The notes under the pieces were generated by a model. That model did not search any database, was not told the origin of the DNA, and saw only the letters and a list, made by a program, of their open reading frames with translations. Below are positions 8,542-17,226 of a stretch of 64,000 bases of DNA, piece by piece. The stretch comes from Photobacterium leiognathi (lineage in GTDB: Bacteria > Pseudomonadota > Gammaproteobacteria > Enterobacterales > Vibrionaceae): contig NZ_CP131599.1 in the NCBI RefSeq assembly GCF_030685535.1, positions 1,240,001 through 1,304,000 of the forward strand, written 5' to 3'. The translations under genes were made by a program, and so were the position numbers. Numbering within the stretch: the first letter of the stretch is position 1; each line of letters starts with the position of its first letter.

Positions 8542-9216
8542 ATGCAAATTAATGCGGATTTTACGCGCCCTGTAACCATTAGTGCTGAACGCTATCACTG
8601 GGTGCCATCAACACAACCAGGTGTGGAACGCATGATGCTCGATCGTATCGGTGGAGAAAAAGCCCGAGCAACCACAGTGGTACGTTATGCCGCTAACTCA
8701 TCATTTCCTTGCCATGCGCACCCAGGTGGTGAAGAAATTCTCGTATTATCCGGTACCTTTTCAGATAGTAGCGGTGATTACCCTGAAGGATGGTATTTAC
8801 GCAATCCACCAGCGTCCTCACACACTCCATTTAGTCATCAAGGAGCAACGATTTTCGTCAAATTATGGCAAATGCGACCTGACGATAGCCAAACACTGCG
8901 TGTGAACACCAAAGATCCAAAAAACTGGCAAATACAACACGGTCGAGAGATCTGTTTATTATTTGCTGATCAGTATGAAGCCGTCAGTTTACAGAAAGTC
9001 CCGATGTTTAGTGAGGTGTGTGATTTAGCACCTAATGCAACCGAAATTTTTGTTGTTTCAGGCTCGATTAAGTATGACGGAAACGACTATCCACAAGGCA
9101 GTTGGCTACGTTTACCAAAAGGAAACACATCAAATGTTCACGCCAATGAGCAAGGTGCAACGGTTTATATCAAGCAAGGTGAATTTGTAAATCTGGCAAG
9201 CGAGGTAACATCATGA
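8542..9216 (+). CDS. Bicupin protein, ChrR-like cupin domain
   Basis: 224 residues with two cupin repeats. The first (about residues 50-110) has the metal-binding pattern CHAHPGGEEILVL followed by GWYLRNPPASSHTP. The second (about 155-215) has the same outline (TEIFVVSGSI, GSWLRLPKG) but lacks the first histidines, so it may be structural only. The domain is that of the ChrR cupin; there is no anti-sigma zinc domain, so this is not an anti-sigma factor by itself. It starts with a strong AGGAGG site. Its stop overlaps the start of the flavoprotein gene (ATGA), showing translational coupling. Role is unknown. Confidence 0.85.
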   Translation: MQINADFTRPVTISAERYHWVPSTQPGVERMMLDRIGGEKARATTVVRYAANSSFPCHAHPGGEEILVLSGTFSDSSGDYPEGWYLRNPPASSHTPFSHQGATIFVKLWQMRPDDSQTLRVNTKDPKNWQIQHGREICLLFADQYEAVSLQKVPMFSEVCDLAPNATEIFVVSGSIKYDGNDYPQGSWLRLPKGNTSNVHANEQGATVYIKQGEFVNLASEVTS

Positions 9217-10328
9217 CACATAAAAAAGTAGCCATTATTGGCGGTGGATTAAGTGGTCTTTATGCTGCCTATTTACTGGAACAACAAGGGATCACCGATT
9301 ACCTATTACTAGAGGCTCGGGAGACGTTTGGCGGTAGAATTCAATCTTTCGCCCCAGAAAACTCTGATGCCAGTTTTGATCTCGGTCCTGCTTGGTTTTG
9401 GCCTGATATTCAGCCTCAGTTCGCCCAATTAATCATGGATCTCGAATTAGAATCATTTAATCAATATGATACGGGCAATATGCTCATTGAGCGTTCACGA
9501 TCTGAACCACCTAATGAAGTTGCAGGCTTTGTGAGTTCGCCCGTATCAATGCGTTTAAAGCAAGGTATGGAGAGCTTAATTAAGGTACTACGTAAAAGGC
9601 TGAAAAACCCACATATCTATATATCTAAACAAGTCACTATGCTTGAGCGACAACAAGAGCATGTGGAGATCCACTATCATGATAGCCATGATAAACAGCC
9701 GCAATCTGTTACGGTGGATCATGTACTTTTGGCTATTCCACCTCGATTAGTTATTGATTCAATTCGCTTTACCCCTGAACTACCGAGCGAATTAACAAAG
9801 CACTGGAAAAATACCGCAACATGGATGGCTCCCCATGCTAAATATATCGCAGTATACGAACATCCATTTTGGCGTGAACAAGGACTATCGGGCAGTGCGA
9901 GAAGTTTGGCTGGTCCAATGGTGGAAATACATGATGCATCACAGGGTAGTGAATCTAATTACGCTGCCTTATTTGGTTTTATCGGTATACCTGCGACTCA
10001 GCGAAAAGAAATTGGCGAATTACAAATGAAAGCGTATTGCCAACAGCAATTAGTGCGTTTATTTGGTGAACAAGCCAACAATCTTAAAGCTGATGTGATT
10101 AAAGATTGGGCACAAGATGGTTATACCGCCACGCAACAAGATGCAAATGATGCCATTCATAGCCTAGCGCCACTATGTTATGTCGAACATGGCCCTTGGC
10201 AACATAAACTAACAGGGATTGCCAGCGAATGGGCTGTTGAGTTTCCTGGTTATTTAGCGGGAGCTATTGAAGCTGCGGAATTAGGTGTCAGCCGATATCT
10301 GGCATTAAAAGCACTAGCAAGCACCTAA
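9213..10328 (+). CDS. FAD-dependent amine-oxidase-like flavoprotein
   Basis: 371 residues. The Rossmann motif VAIIGGGLSGLYAAYLLEQQ and the following EARETFGGRI are the FAD-binding signature of the flavin monoamine oxidase/protoporphyrinogen oxidase superfamily. A conserved C-terminal FAD segment is present near GIASEWAVEFPGYLAGAIEAAE. It is shorter than typical monoamine oxidases (about 450). It is coupled to the cupin gene by ATGA overlap and ends the operon, followed by a strong terminator. Substrate is unknown; a small amine or polyunsaturated substrate handled together with the SDR is a guess. Confidence 0.88.
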   Translation: MTHKKVAIIGGGLSGLYAAYLLEQQGITDYLLLEARETFGGRIQSFAPENSDASFDLGPAWFWPDIQPQFAQLIMDLELESFNQYDTGNMLIERSRSEPPNEVAGFVSSPVSMRLKQGMESLIKVLRKRLKNPHIYISKQVTMLERQQEHVEIHYHDSHDKQPQSVTVDHVLLAIPPRLVIDSIRFTPELPSELTKHWKNTATWMAPHAKYIAVYEHPFWREQGLSGSARSLAGPMVEIHDASQGSESNYAALFGFIGIPATQRKEIGELQMKAYCQQQLVRLFGEQANNLKADVIKDWAQDGYTATQQDANDAIHSLAPLCYVEHGPWQHKLTGIASEWAVEFPGYLAGAIEAAELGVSRYLALKALAST

Positions 10329-10330
10329 TA

Positions 10331-10378
10331 AAAAATACGCTAAGCTCTTTTTAACTAGAAAGAGGCTAGCGTATTTTT
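10331..10378 (+). terminator. Terminator of the SDR-cupin-flavoprotein operon
   Basis: AAAAATACGCTA (10331-10342) pairs perfectly with TAGCGTATTTTT at the 3' side, with an inner CTCTTT/AAAGAG stem. It ends in T residues and could also serve the convergent yjdM gene. Confidence 0.85.
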
Positions 10379-10411
10379 CTTATTTAATTGATAAGCAAAA
10401 AAGCGTGGTAA

Positions 10412-10747
10412 TTATGCTTTCTTTACAAACTGCGCTGTGATCATCATGTCACCCGCCCCATCCACTTTGCAATCTAGCTGGTGATCTTTACCTTCAACAA
10501 TACGTTTGATAACAGCTTTGGTGCCAATTTTTAGCACTAATGAACTGCCTTTTACTTTAAGATCTTTAATAAACGTTACCTTATCGCCTTCTTGCAATAA
10601 GGTGCCATTCACATCTTTCATTACAATGGTTTCTTCTGCTGCAACTTCAGCAGGATTCCATTCATGAGCACATTCAGGGCACACAAGGTTCGCTTGATCT
10701 TGGTAAACATATTCAGATTGGCAATTTGGGCATGGTGGTAAAGACAT
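10412..10747 (-). CDS. yjdM: YjdM/PhnA-like zinc-ribbon protein
   Basis: 111 residues. An N-terminal zinc ribbon with [10 protein letters not shown] and [10 protein letters not shown] (two CxxC pairs, residues about 6-30) is followed by the conserved C-terminal barrel-like domain, with VKDVNGT-type, [14 protein letters not shown] and [11 protein letters not shown] segments. This is the family once called PhnA in E. coli (now YjdM). It is not the phosphonoacetate hydrolase, and its function is unknown. It is a single gene. Confidence 0.93.
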   Translation of the reverse strand: MSLPPCPNCQSEYVYQDQANLVCPECAHEWNPAEVAAEETIVMKDVNGTLLQEGDKVTFIKDLKVKGSSLVLKIGTKAVIKRIVEGKDHQLDCKVDGAGDMMITAQFVKKA

Positions 10748-10799
10748 AAATACTGCTTCTTTGGTAAATGTAATAATGTTGTGCGCTATGTTAATAGCT

Positions 10800-11633
10800 C
10801 TATTTAATCACTTCAACACCGTCATCTGCTTCATAATCATCAAGATATGGGTTAGCACTAATATCTAATTTTTTTAGTGTATTATCTGTTGCCCACAATG
10901 CGCGTAATTTAGGATTTTTACTCACATCAATCGACGTCAGTTTATTATCGGTTAACCTTAATTTTTCTAACGCTACATTATGAGTAACATCTAACTCAAC
11001 CATTTGGTTATACATCAGTGATAAGCTTTTAAGTTTGCTATTTTTACTCACGTTAACAGTAGCAAGTTGGTTTTCACTTAATCCTACCTGCACTAAGTTA
11101 GGGTTCTGACTAAAATCAAGCGTTGTAAATTGGTTACGCTCCGCCAATAGATATTTCAATTGCGGATTTTTTGATAAATCTAAAGTAGTCAGTTTATTTG
11201 CTACAACCGCTAAATCTGTCAGCTGGGGATTATGGCTTAAATCAATGTCAGTTAATTGATTAAAACTAACGCCTAATTCTTTTAATTGAGGGTTATGGCT
11301 TACATCAATCTTCTCAATCTTCGATTTAGTAATAAATACGCTTTCTAGCTCTGGATTATGGCTTAAATCTACCTGTTTTAGTTCGGGACCAGAGATCTGT
11401 AACTCTTTTAACGCAGGGAAGTATTCTAATTCATCAATATTATTAATGGCGAACTGGCTACAAGACAGCTTTGTTATTGCAGCAGGATCTTCGATTTGTT
11501 GTGCCAGCACACATTGTTTAAAGTTTTCATCTTTAAAAGGGATCTCACTTACCTTGTTATAATCAGCCGCAGCTACCTGACCTGATACCATTAACGCCAA
11601 TGCTGTAAGTGTGAATTTCTTTAGTGGATGCAT
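10800..11633 (-). CDS. Exported leucine-rich-repeat protein
   Basis: 277 residues with a Sec signal peptide ([23 protein letters not shown]). A short cap with two cysteines follows ([15 protein letters not shown]). About eight to nine leucine-rich repeats then run to the end, with a period of 21 residues and the outline (L/I)D(L/V)SxNPxLxxLxxxxNxLxx. The protein is thus a secreted or periplasmic solenoid, resembling internalin-type LRRs but without an anchor motif. The ligand is unknown; protein binding is the usual LRR role. It is a single gene downstream of selB-like; the terminator at 11807-11849 separates the two. Confidence 0.85.
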   Translation of the reverse strand: MHPLKKFTLTALALMVSGQVAAADYNKVSEIPFKDENFKQCVLAQQIEDPAAITKLSCSQFAINNIDELEYFPALKELQISGPELKQVDLSHNPELESVFITKSKIEKIDVSHNPQLKELGVSFNQLTDIDLSHNPQLTDLAVVANKLTTLDLSKNPQLKYLLAERNQFTTLDFSQNPNLVQVGLSENQLATVNVSKNSKLKSLSLMYNQMVELDVTHNVALEKLRLTDNKLTSIDVSKNPKLRALWATDNTLKKLDISANPYLDDYEADDGVEVIK

Positions 11634-11806
11634 TGCTGAATTTACTCCCTATTTATTGGATACTTGTTCTTGGCACATTATTCCAACAGCGAATGATGCA
11701 GAAAAAAGCCTAGTAACAAATTTAAAATGAGAGAAATTTCCATTACAAAAATTTGCGCCGGATCAAATAAATACCGTTAATAGCAGCCGTTTACTTATCT
11801 TGAAAA

Positions 11807-11849
11807 ACAAAAAGCCTATTGTTTCGGTTAATTTGAAAACAATAGGCTT
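11807..11849 (-). terminator. Terminator of the selB-like gene
   Basis: AAGCCTATTGTTT (11812-11824) pairs with AAACAATAGGCTT (11837-11849). On the minus strand TTTTTG follows the stem. It lies 29 bp after the selB-like stop. Confidence 0.85.
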
Positions 11850-11877
11850 ATATACGGTTAACATTACAAAGATCGGT

Positions 11878-13722
11878 TTATGCTGACCATGCTTTTAAAA
11901 TAATACGCTCATCACCATCACGACGCACCCAGCCGTCCTTCTCCATCCTGTTCGCCAATGGAATTGAGTATTTACGGCTTAGCTCGGTGCGATCTTTAAT
12001 GTCACCCATTGAGATTCGATCATGTGGTTGATGATCGGCTATCACTGCTTTTACTAAATCAAGATACAATCCCATATCAAAGTAAATCGTATCATCTAGA
12101 GCAGTAATATATTTTTGATGGCTTAACTGGCGTAACCACTTCTTACCACCAGCTACCGTGACTTTATTCAGCTCAAGCCCTGCTTTACCGAAACTGCGGA
12201 TCTGCTTCAAAATTTCTTGTGCTACTGTCGGTAGATCGTCTTCATTATCTCCCTGACCTAAACACCATTTACCATAGCTAATATGCACCTTTTCTTGCTG
12301 TTTAAGCTGCTGCATTAGTGTGTCGATAACCGCTTCATTAACACGTAAACGGGTGGCAATCTCAGCTGATGCCATGGAAATACCAGCAGCTAACAACGCA
12401 TCAATTTGCTGATAAGTTTCAACTAACCATTGGTTATCAAAACAATAAGGTGCGATATAGGTTTGCTCTACCGCAGGTGTGAAATCTGCTTCTGTCGTTT
12501 CAAAATAGCCTTGTAACGCCAGTAACATTTCACGCTGTGATTCTGGTTTTAAATATTCAGGCAGGTTATCTAGCGCTTGGTACAAACGACGCTTTTGATA
12601 GCCCATCACAGGCTCAAACCAGACGATCTCAGCGCCATGTTGCAGGCCGCAACCTCCTTTTTGGATCATCGCCAAACGTTGACCAAAAATCAGCGGTAAT
12701 GGTTTATCAAACACTAGTCGGGCTAATTTTGTATTTGGAATGTAGTTCAAGCGTGCTGTACCATGCCAAGTCCCCATTGCGACTTCCACATGACGTTGTT
12801 TACGCTGTTTTAAGTTATCAGCGGTTTTATTTAAGCGAACAATACACATATCTCGCATCGACGCTGTCATGTGTGTAGAAGTTAGAACATGCCCACGACC
12901 CACATCTTTACGGCTGATCCCTTTTACATTCACTGCCACACGACATGTTGCAGAAACACTTTGATGCTGTTGGTGATAAGCTTGAAGTGAACGAACGGTA
13001 CCTAAAATATTAGCAGGATAACAACGAACCTTATCACCTATGCTTAATGCGCCTTGCGCTAGAGTGCCTGTTAATACCGTACCAATACCATTAACTACAA
13101 ATGCACGATCGATATACATTAATGGCTCAGCAGGTTTTACTTCAGTGTTACCCTGATTGTTCACTAATGCTTGTTTACGGCAAATATTGGTTTTCACGGT
13201 TTCAATAAGCAGTGAACGTAACGCTTGGATATTATCGTTCTTAAGTGCTGACACACTGACGATTTCAGGTAATAGCCCTGTCATTTCCAACACGTTATCT
13301 AACGCTTGTTCTTCAATCTCAGCTAACTGCTCTGGCGTGGCTTTATCCCGTTTATTAATACACACTACTATGTCTTCAATGCCCATCGCATGAGCAACAT
13401 GCAAGTGGGAAGTCGTCATCGGCATCCAACCTTCATCAGCAGCAATAACCAGCAACAACACATTAAGATGCCATACCCCAGCGACCATGTTTCTTAGATA
13501 ACGTTCATGGCCCGGCACATCAACCACGCCTATAGTATTACCGTCATCATCTTTAAAATGGGCAAAACCAAGATCTTGCGTCATGCCTAGCGCTTGTTCA
13601 TGAGGACGAGCCGTGACTATGCCCGTTAATGCTTCAATCAATGCAGTTTTTCCGTGATCAACATGTCCTGCTAAACCAATAACTGCTTGATATTTTTCTA
13701 AATGTTGAGGCTGCAACGCCAT
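11878..13722 (-). CDS. SelB-like translational GTPase
   Basis: 614 residues from ATG 13722, preceded by AAAGG. The frame is open to 13788, but the earlier part is not SelB-like. G motifs are GHVDHGKT (19-26), DVPGH (68-72) and NKRD (123-126). EF-Tu-like barrels follow. The C-terminal winged helices end in LSRKYSIPLANRMEKDGWVR and RRDGDERI, the SelB fold that binds the SECIS hairpin. SelB delivers Sec-tRNA to in-frame UGA codons. This copy is divergent: the switch-I region reads EQALGMTQDLG where classical SelB has a RGMTID-like sequence, and the G4 motif is NKRD rather than TKxD. There is no selA, selC or selD beside it. It may be a true SelB or a paralogue with another job. Confidence 0.8.
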   Translation of the reverse strand: MALQPQHLEKYQAVIGLAGHVDHGKTALIEALTGIVTARPHEQALGMTQDLGFAHFKDDDGNTIGVVDVPGHERYLRNMVAGVWHLNVLLLVIAADEGWMPMTTSHLHVAHAMGIEDIVVCINKRDKATPEQLAEIEEQALDNVLEMTGLLPEIVSVSALKNDNIQALRSLLIETVKTNICRKQALVNNQGNTEVKPAEPLMYIDRAFVVNGIGTVLTGTLAQGALSIGDKVRCYPANILGTVRSLQAYHQQHQSVSATCRVAVNVKGISRKDVGRGHVLTSTHMTASMRDMCIVRLNKTADNLKQRKQRHVEVAMGTWHGTARLNYIPNTKLARLVFDKPLPLIFGQRLAMIQKGGCGLQHGAEIVWFEPVMGYQKRRLYQALDNLPEYLKPESQREMLLALQGYFETTEADFTPAVEQTYIAPYCFDNQWLVETYQQIDALLAAGISMASAEIATRLRVNEAVIDTLMQQLKQQEKVHISYGKWCLGQGDNEDDLPTVAQEILKQIRSFGKAGLELNKVTVAGGKKWLRQLSHQKYITALDDTIYFDMGLYLDLVKAVIADHQPHDRISMGDIKDRTELSRKYSIPLANRMEKDGWVRRDGDERIILKAWSA

Positions 13723-13788
13723 TGAACTGCCTTTATTGAAGTAAATAATCACTTTTAATAGCAATGATATATCTAAGTGAATAAGCAC

Positions 13789-14467
13789 TTAATATTTAAA
13801 CTTTTAGCTGAATACGTTTAAATATTAAACACTGAAGGTACATTAATATCATTACGAATATTTCCCGACATAGTAATAGACTTATTATGATTAATAATTG
13901 ATTCTTATCAATTTGTATTATAAATAAAGATGATAAGTGGCATGTTTATTTTATTATTACTAAATTATGGTTCTTGAAAAATTTTTTATTTCAGAAAATA
14001 AATAAGATAATTTTAGAAATTTCGAATGCATCAAACATAATTTTTTTATGTGATGAAAGTAATTTTTAACTAAATAAATACAAAATCTTTAATTTTAAGT
14101 TGGCATAGATGAACACACGACAATATCTGTAATAATGCGCCCTGACTAGCACCTGCAATGTGTGCTGTATTCTTAACAGCACTAAGTTCAGCGAGAATAC
14201 CTTGTTTTGTAAACGAGAAGACGATTTAAAAATCTAGTATTTATAAATCACAAATTGACGATAACATATACAAGTAAGTAAACCCGCCCTTTGGGAAATG
14301 AAGTCGCTTAGATATAATTCTACTAATCGAAGAAATACTGTTTGCTGCGGCTTGGATTCAGGCTGTGATGAATGGTTTATTAACTACTCGCAAGGTGTTT
14401 ATGCCATTCTATTGATTACTTTTTCTGAAAGAAAAAATGGCCCTAATTTTTAGCTATAATCAATGCA
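13789..14467. other. Gene-poor AT-rich interval
   Basis: About 680 bp without a convincing gene. It must hold the promoter of the selB-like gene at its left side. A 7-bp hairpin (GTGCTGT 14162-14168 with ACAGCAC 14176-14182) has no T-run. One 51-codon frame (14298-14453, plus) has its GGGA only one or two bases from the ATG and resembles no family I know. I found no tRNA-like cloverleaf, including tRNA-Sec. Confidence 0.5.
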
Positions 14468-14492
14468 AAAAGCACTGATGAACAGTGCTTTT
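14468..14492 (-). terminator. Terminator of the VOC gene
   Basis: AAAAGCACTG (14468-14477) pairs with CAGTGCTTTT (14483-14492). On the minus strand TTTTT follows. Confidence 0.8.
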
Positions 14493-14519
14493 ATATTTCA
14501 CATATTCTGCTTACTAATT

Positions 14520-15026
14520 TTATTTATAAGCACCAGCGCTGTAGTGAAGCTCATAACTGTGAGAGTAAATTTCTAAAATATTACCGAATGGGTCTTCCAT
14601 GTAGATCATGCGGTAAGGCTTTTCACCAGGGTAGTAAAAACGTGGCGCTTTCATGCGTTTCTTACCACCAGCAGCTACAATCTTTTCTACCAATTCTTCT
14701 ACATTTGGATCCTGAATACAGAAGTGGAAAATGCCTGTTTTCCAGTACTCAAAATTATCTTCAGGGTTAGTTTGATTTTTAAATTCAAACAACTCAACGC
14801 CAATACGATCACCCGTTGATAGGTGAGCAATACGAAAACGCTCCCAACCACTTCCGAACACATCAGTACACATTTCGCCAATCGCTGAATCATCCTCCAC
14901 GATCTCAGTAGGCTCCATGATCAAATACCAACCTAATACTTCAGTATAAAATTTTACTGCCGCTTCTAAATCTGGCACTGAAATACCAATATGAGAAAAG
15001 CTGCGTGGGTAAGTTTGTGTCGTCAT
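14520..15026 (-). CDS. VOC-family (glyoxalase/dioxygenase fold) protein
   Basis: 168 residues. It opens with FSHIGISVPDLEAAVKFYTE, the first metal-ligand His and helix of a vicinal-oxygen-chelate domain, and ends with MIYMEDPFGNILEIYSHSYE, which carries the final Glu ligand. A central FHFCIQDPNVEEL gives the second His. It is a single domain, so it probably works as a dimer. The reaction is unknown; the family includes lactoylglutathione lyases, extradiol dioxygenases and resistance proteins. It is divergent from a LysR gene (102 bp apart), its likely regulator. Confidence 0.9.
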   Translation of the reverse strand: MTTQTYPRSFSHIGISVPDLEAAVKFYTEVLGWYLIMEPTEIVEDDSAIGEMCTDVFGSGWERFRIAHLSTGDRIGVELFEFKNQTNPEDNFEYWKTGIFHFCIQDPNVEELVEKIVAAGGKKRMKAPRFYYPGEKPYRMIYMEDPFGNILEIYSHSYELHYSAGAYK

Positions 15027-15128
15027 CGTTGATCTCTTCTTATTGCTCGTTGTTGATGATGACTAGGTTACAAACTGAACGTTATTATGTAAAATTATCA
15101 TATATCATGATTATGAGTACGTTTTGTA

Positions 15129-16007
15129 ATGATAAATCCTGTTTGGTTACGTAGCTTTTGCACTTTGGTTGAAACTGGGCATTTCACCCATACCGCAGAG
15201 AAACTCTTTATGACTCAGTCTGGTGTCAGCCAGCATATTCGTAAATTAGAGCAGTATTTAGATCAGCCTCTTATTACGCGTCACGGTAAAAAATTCACCC
15301 TCACGAATGCAGGTGAACGCTTATACAGTGAAGCAAATACTATTGTGCAATCTCTGGCGGATTTAGATAAACGGATTAGTGAAGATCCTAGCTATGAAGG
15401 TGTGGTGAGATTAGCCTCGCCGGGTAGCGTGGGATTAAAGCTTTACCCTCAATTACTGGCTTTTCAGCAACAACATCCTGATCTCATCATTGATTATCGC
15501 TTTGCTCCTAACCATGAAATAGAAAAAATGATCGCCGAACAACAAATTGATGTTGGTCTAATGACAAGCCTTGCTGGCAAAGGGGAAGTAAAGCTCAATC
15601 ACATTGGTAGTGAAGATTTATTGCTGGTGACACCAGCCCATATCACGACTGCTAGTTGGGAAAACTTACTCAAACTTGGGTTTATTAATCACCCTGATGG
15701 GATCTATCATGCCAGCCAACTACTCAGCGTAAATTTTCCTGAGTTTCAACACATTGAACAATTCAAACAATCAGGTTTTTCCAACCAAATCAGTCTTATT
15801 GTCGAGCCAGTAAAGCTAGGATTAGGGTTTACTGTATTACCTCGTTATGCTGTCGAAGCTTTTCACCAACAAGAGGAAATCAAGACATTTTCACTAACCC
15901 ATCAAGTCAGTGAGAAAATTTACCTTGGTACTCACGCCAACAAATTTGTGCCTAACCGTGTAAATACAGTTATTGAACAGATAAAGGCTTATTTAGCTAC
16001 TCACTAA
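15129..16007 (+). CDS. LysR-family regulator divergent from VOC gene
   Basis: 292 residues. The helix-turn-helix is WLRSFCTLVETGHFTHTAEK and TQSGVSQHIRKLEQYLDQ (residues 4-60), and the effector domain begins at GVVRLASPGSVGLKLYP. The AT-rich 102-bp gap to the divergent VOC gene contains overlapping near-palindromes around ATCATATATCATGAT, a plausible LysR operator (inference). The gene ends just before an inverted repeat (16008-16050) that may terminate it. Confidence 0.92.
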   Translation: MINPVWLRSFCTLVETGHFTHTAEKLFMTQSGVSQHIRKLEQYLDQPLITRHGKKFTLTNAGERLYSEANTIVQSLADLDKRISEDPSYEGVVRLASPGSVGLKLYPQLLAFQQQHPDLIIDYRFAPNHEIEKMIAEQQIDVGLMTSLAGKGEVKLNHIGSEDLLLVTPAHITTASWENLLKLGFINHPDGIYHASQLLSVNFPEFQHIEQFKQSGFSNQISLIVEPVKLGLGFTVLPRYAVEAFHQQEEIKTFSLTHQVSEKIYLGTHANKFVPNRVNTVIEQIKAYLATH

Positions 16008-16050
16008 CAGAGTACGCTGTTTCACGAGAAAGATTGATCTGCGTACTCTG
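16008..16050 (+). terminator. Possible terminator after LysR gene
   Basis: CAGAGTACGC (16008-16017) pairs with GCGTACTCTG (16041-16050). The loop is 23 bases and only weakly T-rich sequence follows, so this is a moderate call. Confidence 0.45.
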
Positions 16051-16068
16051 CTTATGATTTGGAATATT

Positions 16069-17223
16069 TTAACTGGTTCGCACCAAATTATTGATTGGTG
16101 ATAAGTCGCTGGAATGTGGGAAAACAACGTCAAGCTGAGTTTTATTTATCCCTAAATGAGATTGCAAAACGGTTTTACACACCGCACGAATATCCGTAGT
16201 TGGTGCGAGATCTCGCCCTTTATATTGTTGTGATATGGCTAATCCTGACCATTTAGCGATCACTTGTTTCCCTTTAATTGCCCCACCCGCAAGCAACATC
16301 GCATTGGCTGTGCCGTGATCAGTGCCTTTAGTGCCATTTTCCGCAACAGTCCGACCAAATTCACTCGCGGCAATAACAACAGTACGTGACCATGCACTTC
16401 CTAATTGTTGTTTTAATGCCGCAAGCCCGTCATCAAGCTTTTTAAGCTGTGTTGCCAAACGTCCTTTTACTGCACCTTCACAAGCATGAGTATCCCAGCC
16501 ACCTAACTCTAACACTGCAATATTAGGCCCATCCGATGATGTTAAAAATTTCCCCGCTTGCTTTGCTAATACATCAAATTGCTGACCACCTTTTACATGT
16601 CCTGCCATTTTTTCCACTTCCATTGCGTTAGCGAAATTTTCAGCCAAGGTTTGATCACTTTGATACATTTCTTGCAACAAATCGGCTTGTTGTTGCTTGA
16701 TCTTTAACTTGTGCGGATACCAACTATTAGCCTGAGCAGTTCCTTGTAAAATCAAAGGTAAACCAGAGTCGATCGCAATTGAGTGTTGCTTATTATCCAC
16801 CTCAAGCAAGCGATTTAACCAACCATCACGGTGTAAGGGAGCATTAGTGCCATTCTCTAAGATTTTCTGTGCATCAAAGTGAGAACGCTGACGATATGGC
16901 GTTGCACAAGCATGGATAAATGCCATCTCCCCTTGTTGATACCATTGGTAACTATTTTTAAGTGCAGGGTGTAAACCGAAGAAATTATCCAAAATATGTA
17001 ATTGTTCTTGTTGCAGACCAATCGTTGGTCACTGTGGTAAATAGTCTTTGTCGCCATAAGGCACTACCACATTTAAACCATCCATTGCACCACGCAAAGT
17101 GATCCATACCAGAATGTTATTTGACTGCGTTTTTGCAAACGCCATTGATGGCAATGCACTACACACGCTGACAGCAGCTAATGACTTTAAAAAGTTACGA
17201 CGATCCAATGTATTCATCATCAT
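16069..17223 (-). pseudogene. DUF1501 protein with in-frame TGA
   Basis: A DUF1501-family exported protein of 384 codons. It begins with a twin-arginine-type signal (DRRNFLKSLAAVSV) and contains NILVWITLRGAMDGLNVVVP, FGLHPAL, LELGGWDTHACEG, AASEFGRTVAENG and KGTDHGTANAMLL, which place it in the alkaline-phosphatase/sulfatase-like superfamily. Codon 65 (17031-17029) is TGA, and the frame is intact on both sides. Homologues, as I recall them, usually have Arg near here (DY-x-x-x-RPT), so CGA to TGA is the simplest origin. The gene starts 3 bp after the DUF1800 gene. The pair is commonly co-located; its role is not established. Confidence 0.8.
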
Positions 17224-17226
17224 CTC

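Noticed and set aside
10800..11633. Repeated short units as a CRISPR or tandem-repeat array
   Set aside because: The repeats are imperfect, 63 bp in period and coding for leucine-rich repeats; there are no spacers.
14298..14453. 51-residue plus-strand frame
   Set aside because: GGGA is only one or two bases from the ATG, no homologous family is recognised, and composition is not gene-like.
13789..14467. tRNA-Sec (selC) or a known small RNA near the SelB-like gene
   Set aside because: No cloverleaf with an anticodon for UGA and no match to sRNA sequences I know (Spot 42, GcvB, Qrr, RyhB).
17029..17060. SECIS-like hairpin after the DUF1501 TGA, suggesting a selenoprotein
   Set aside because: The GGTCTGCAA segment gives only a 3-bp stem (TTG/CAA). 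The family seems to have Arg here, so a CGA to TGA mutation is simpler. Kept only as a test.
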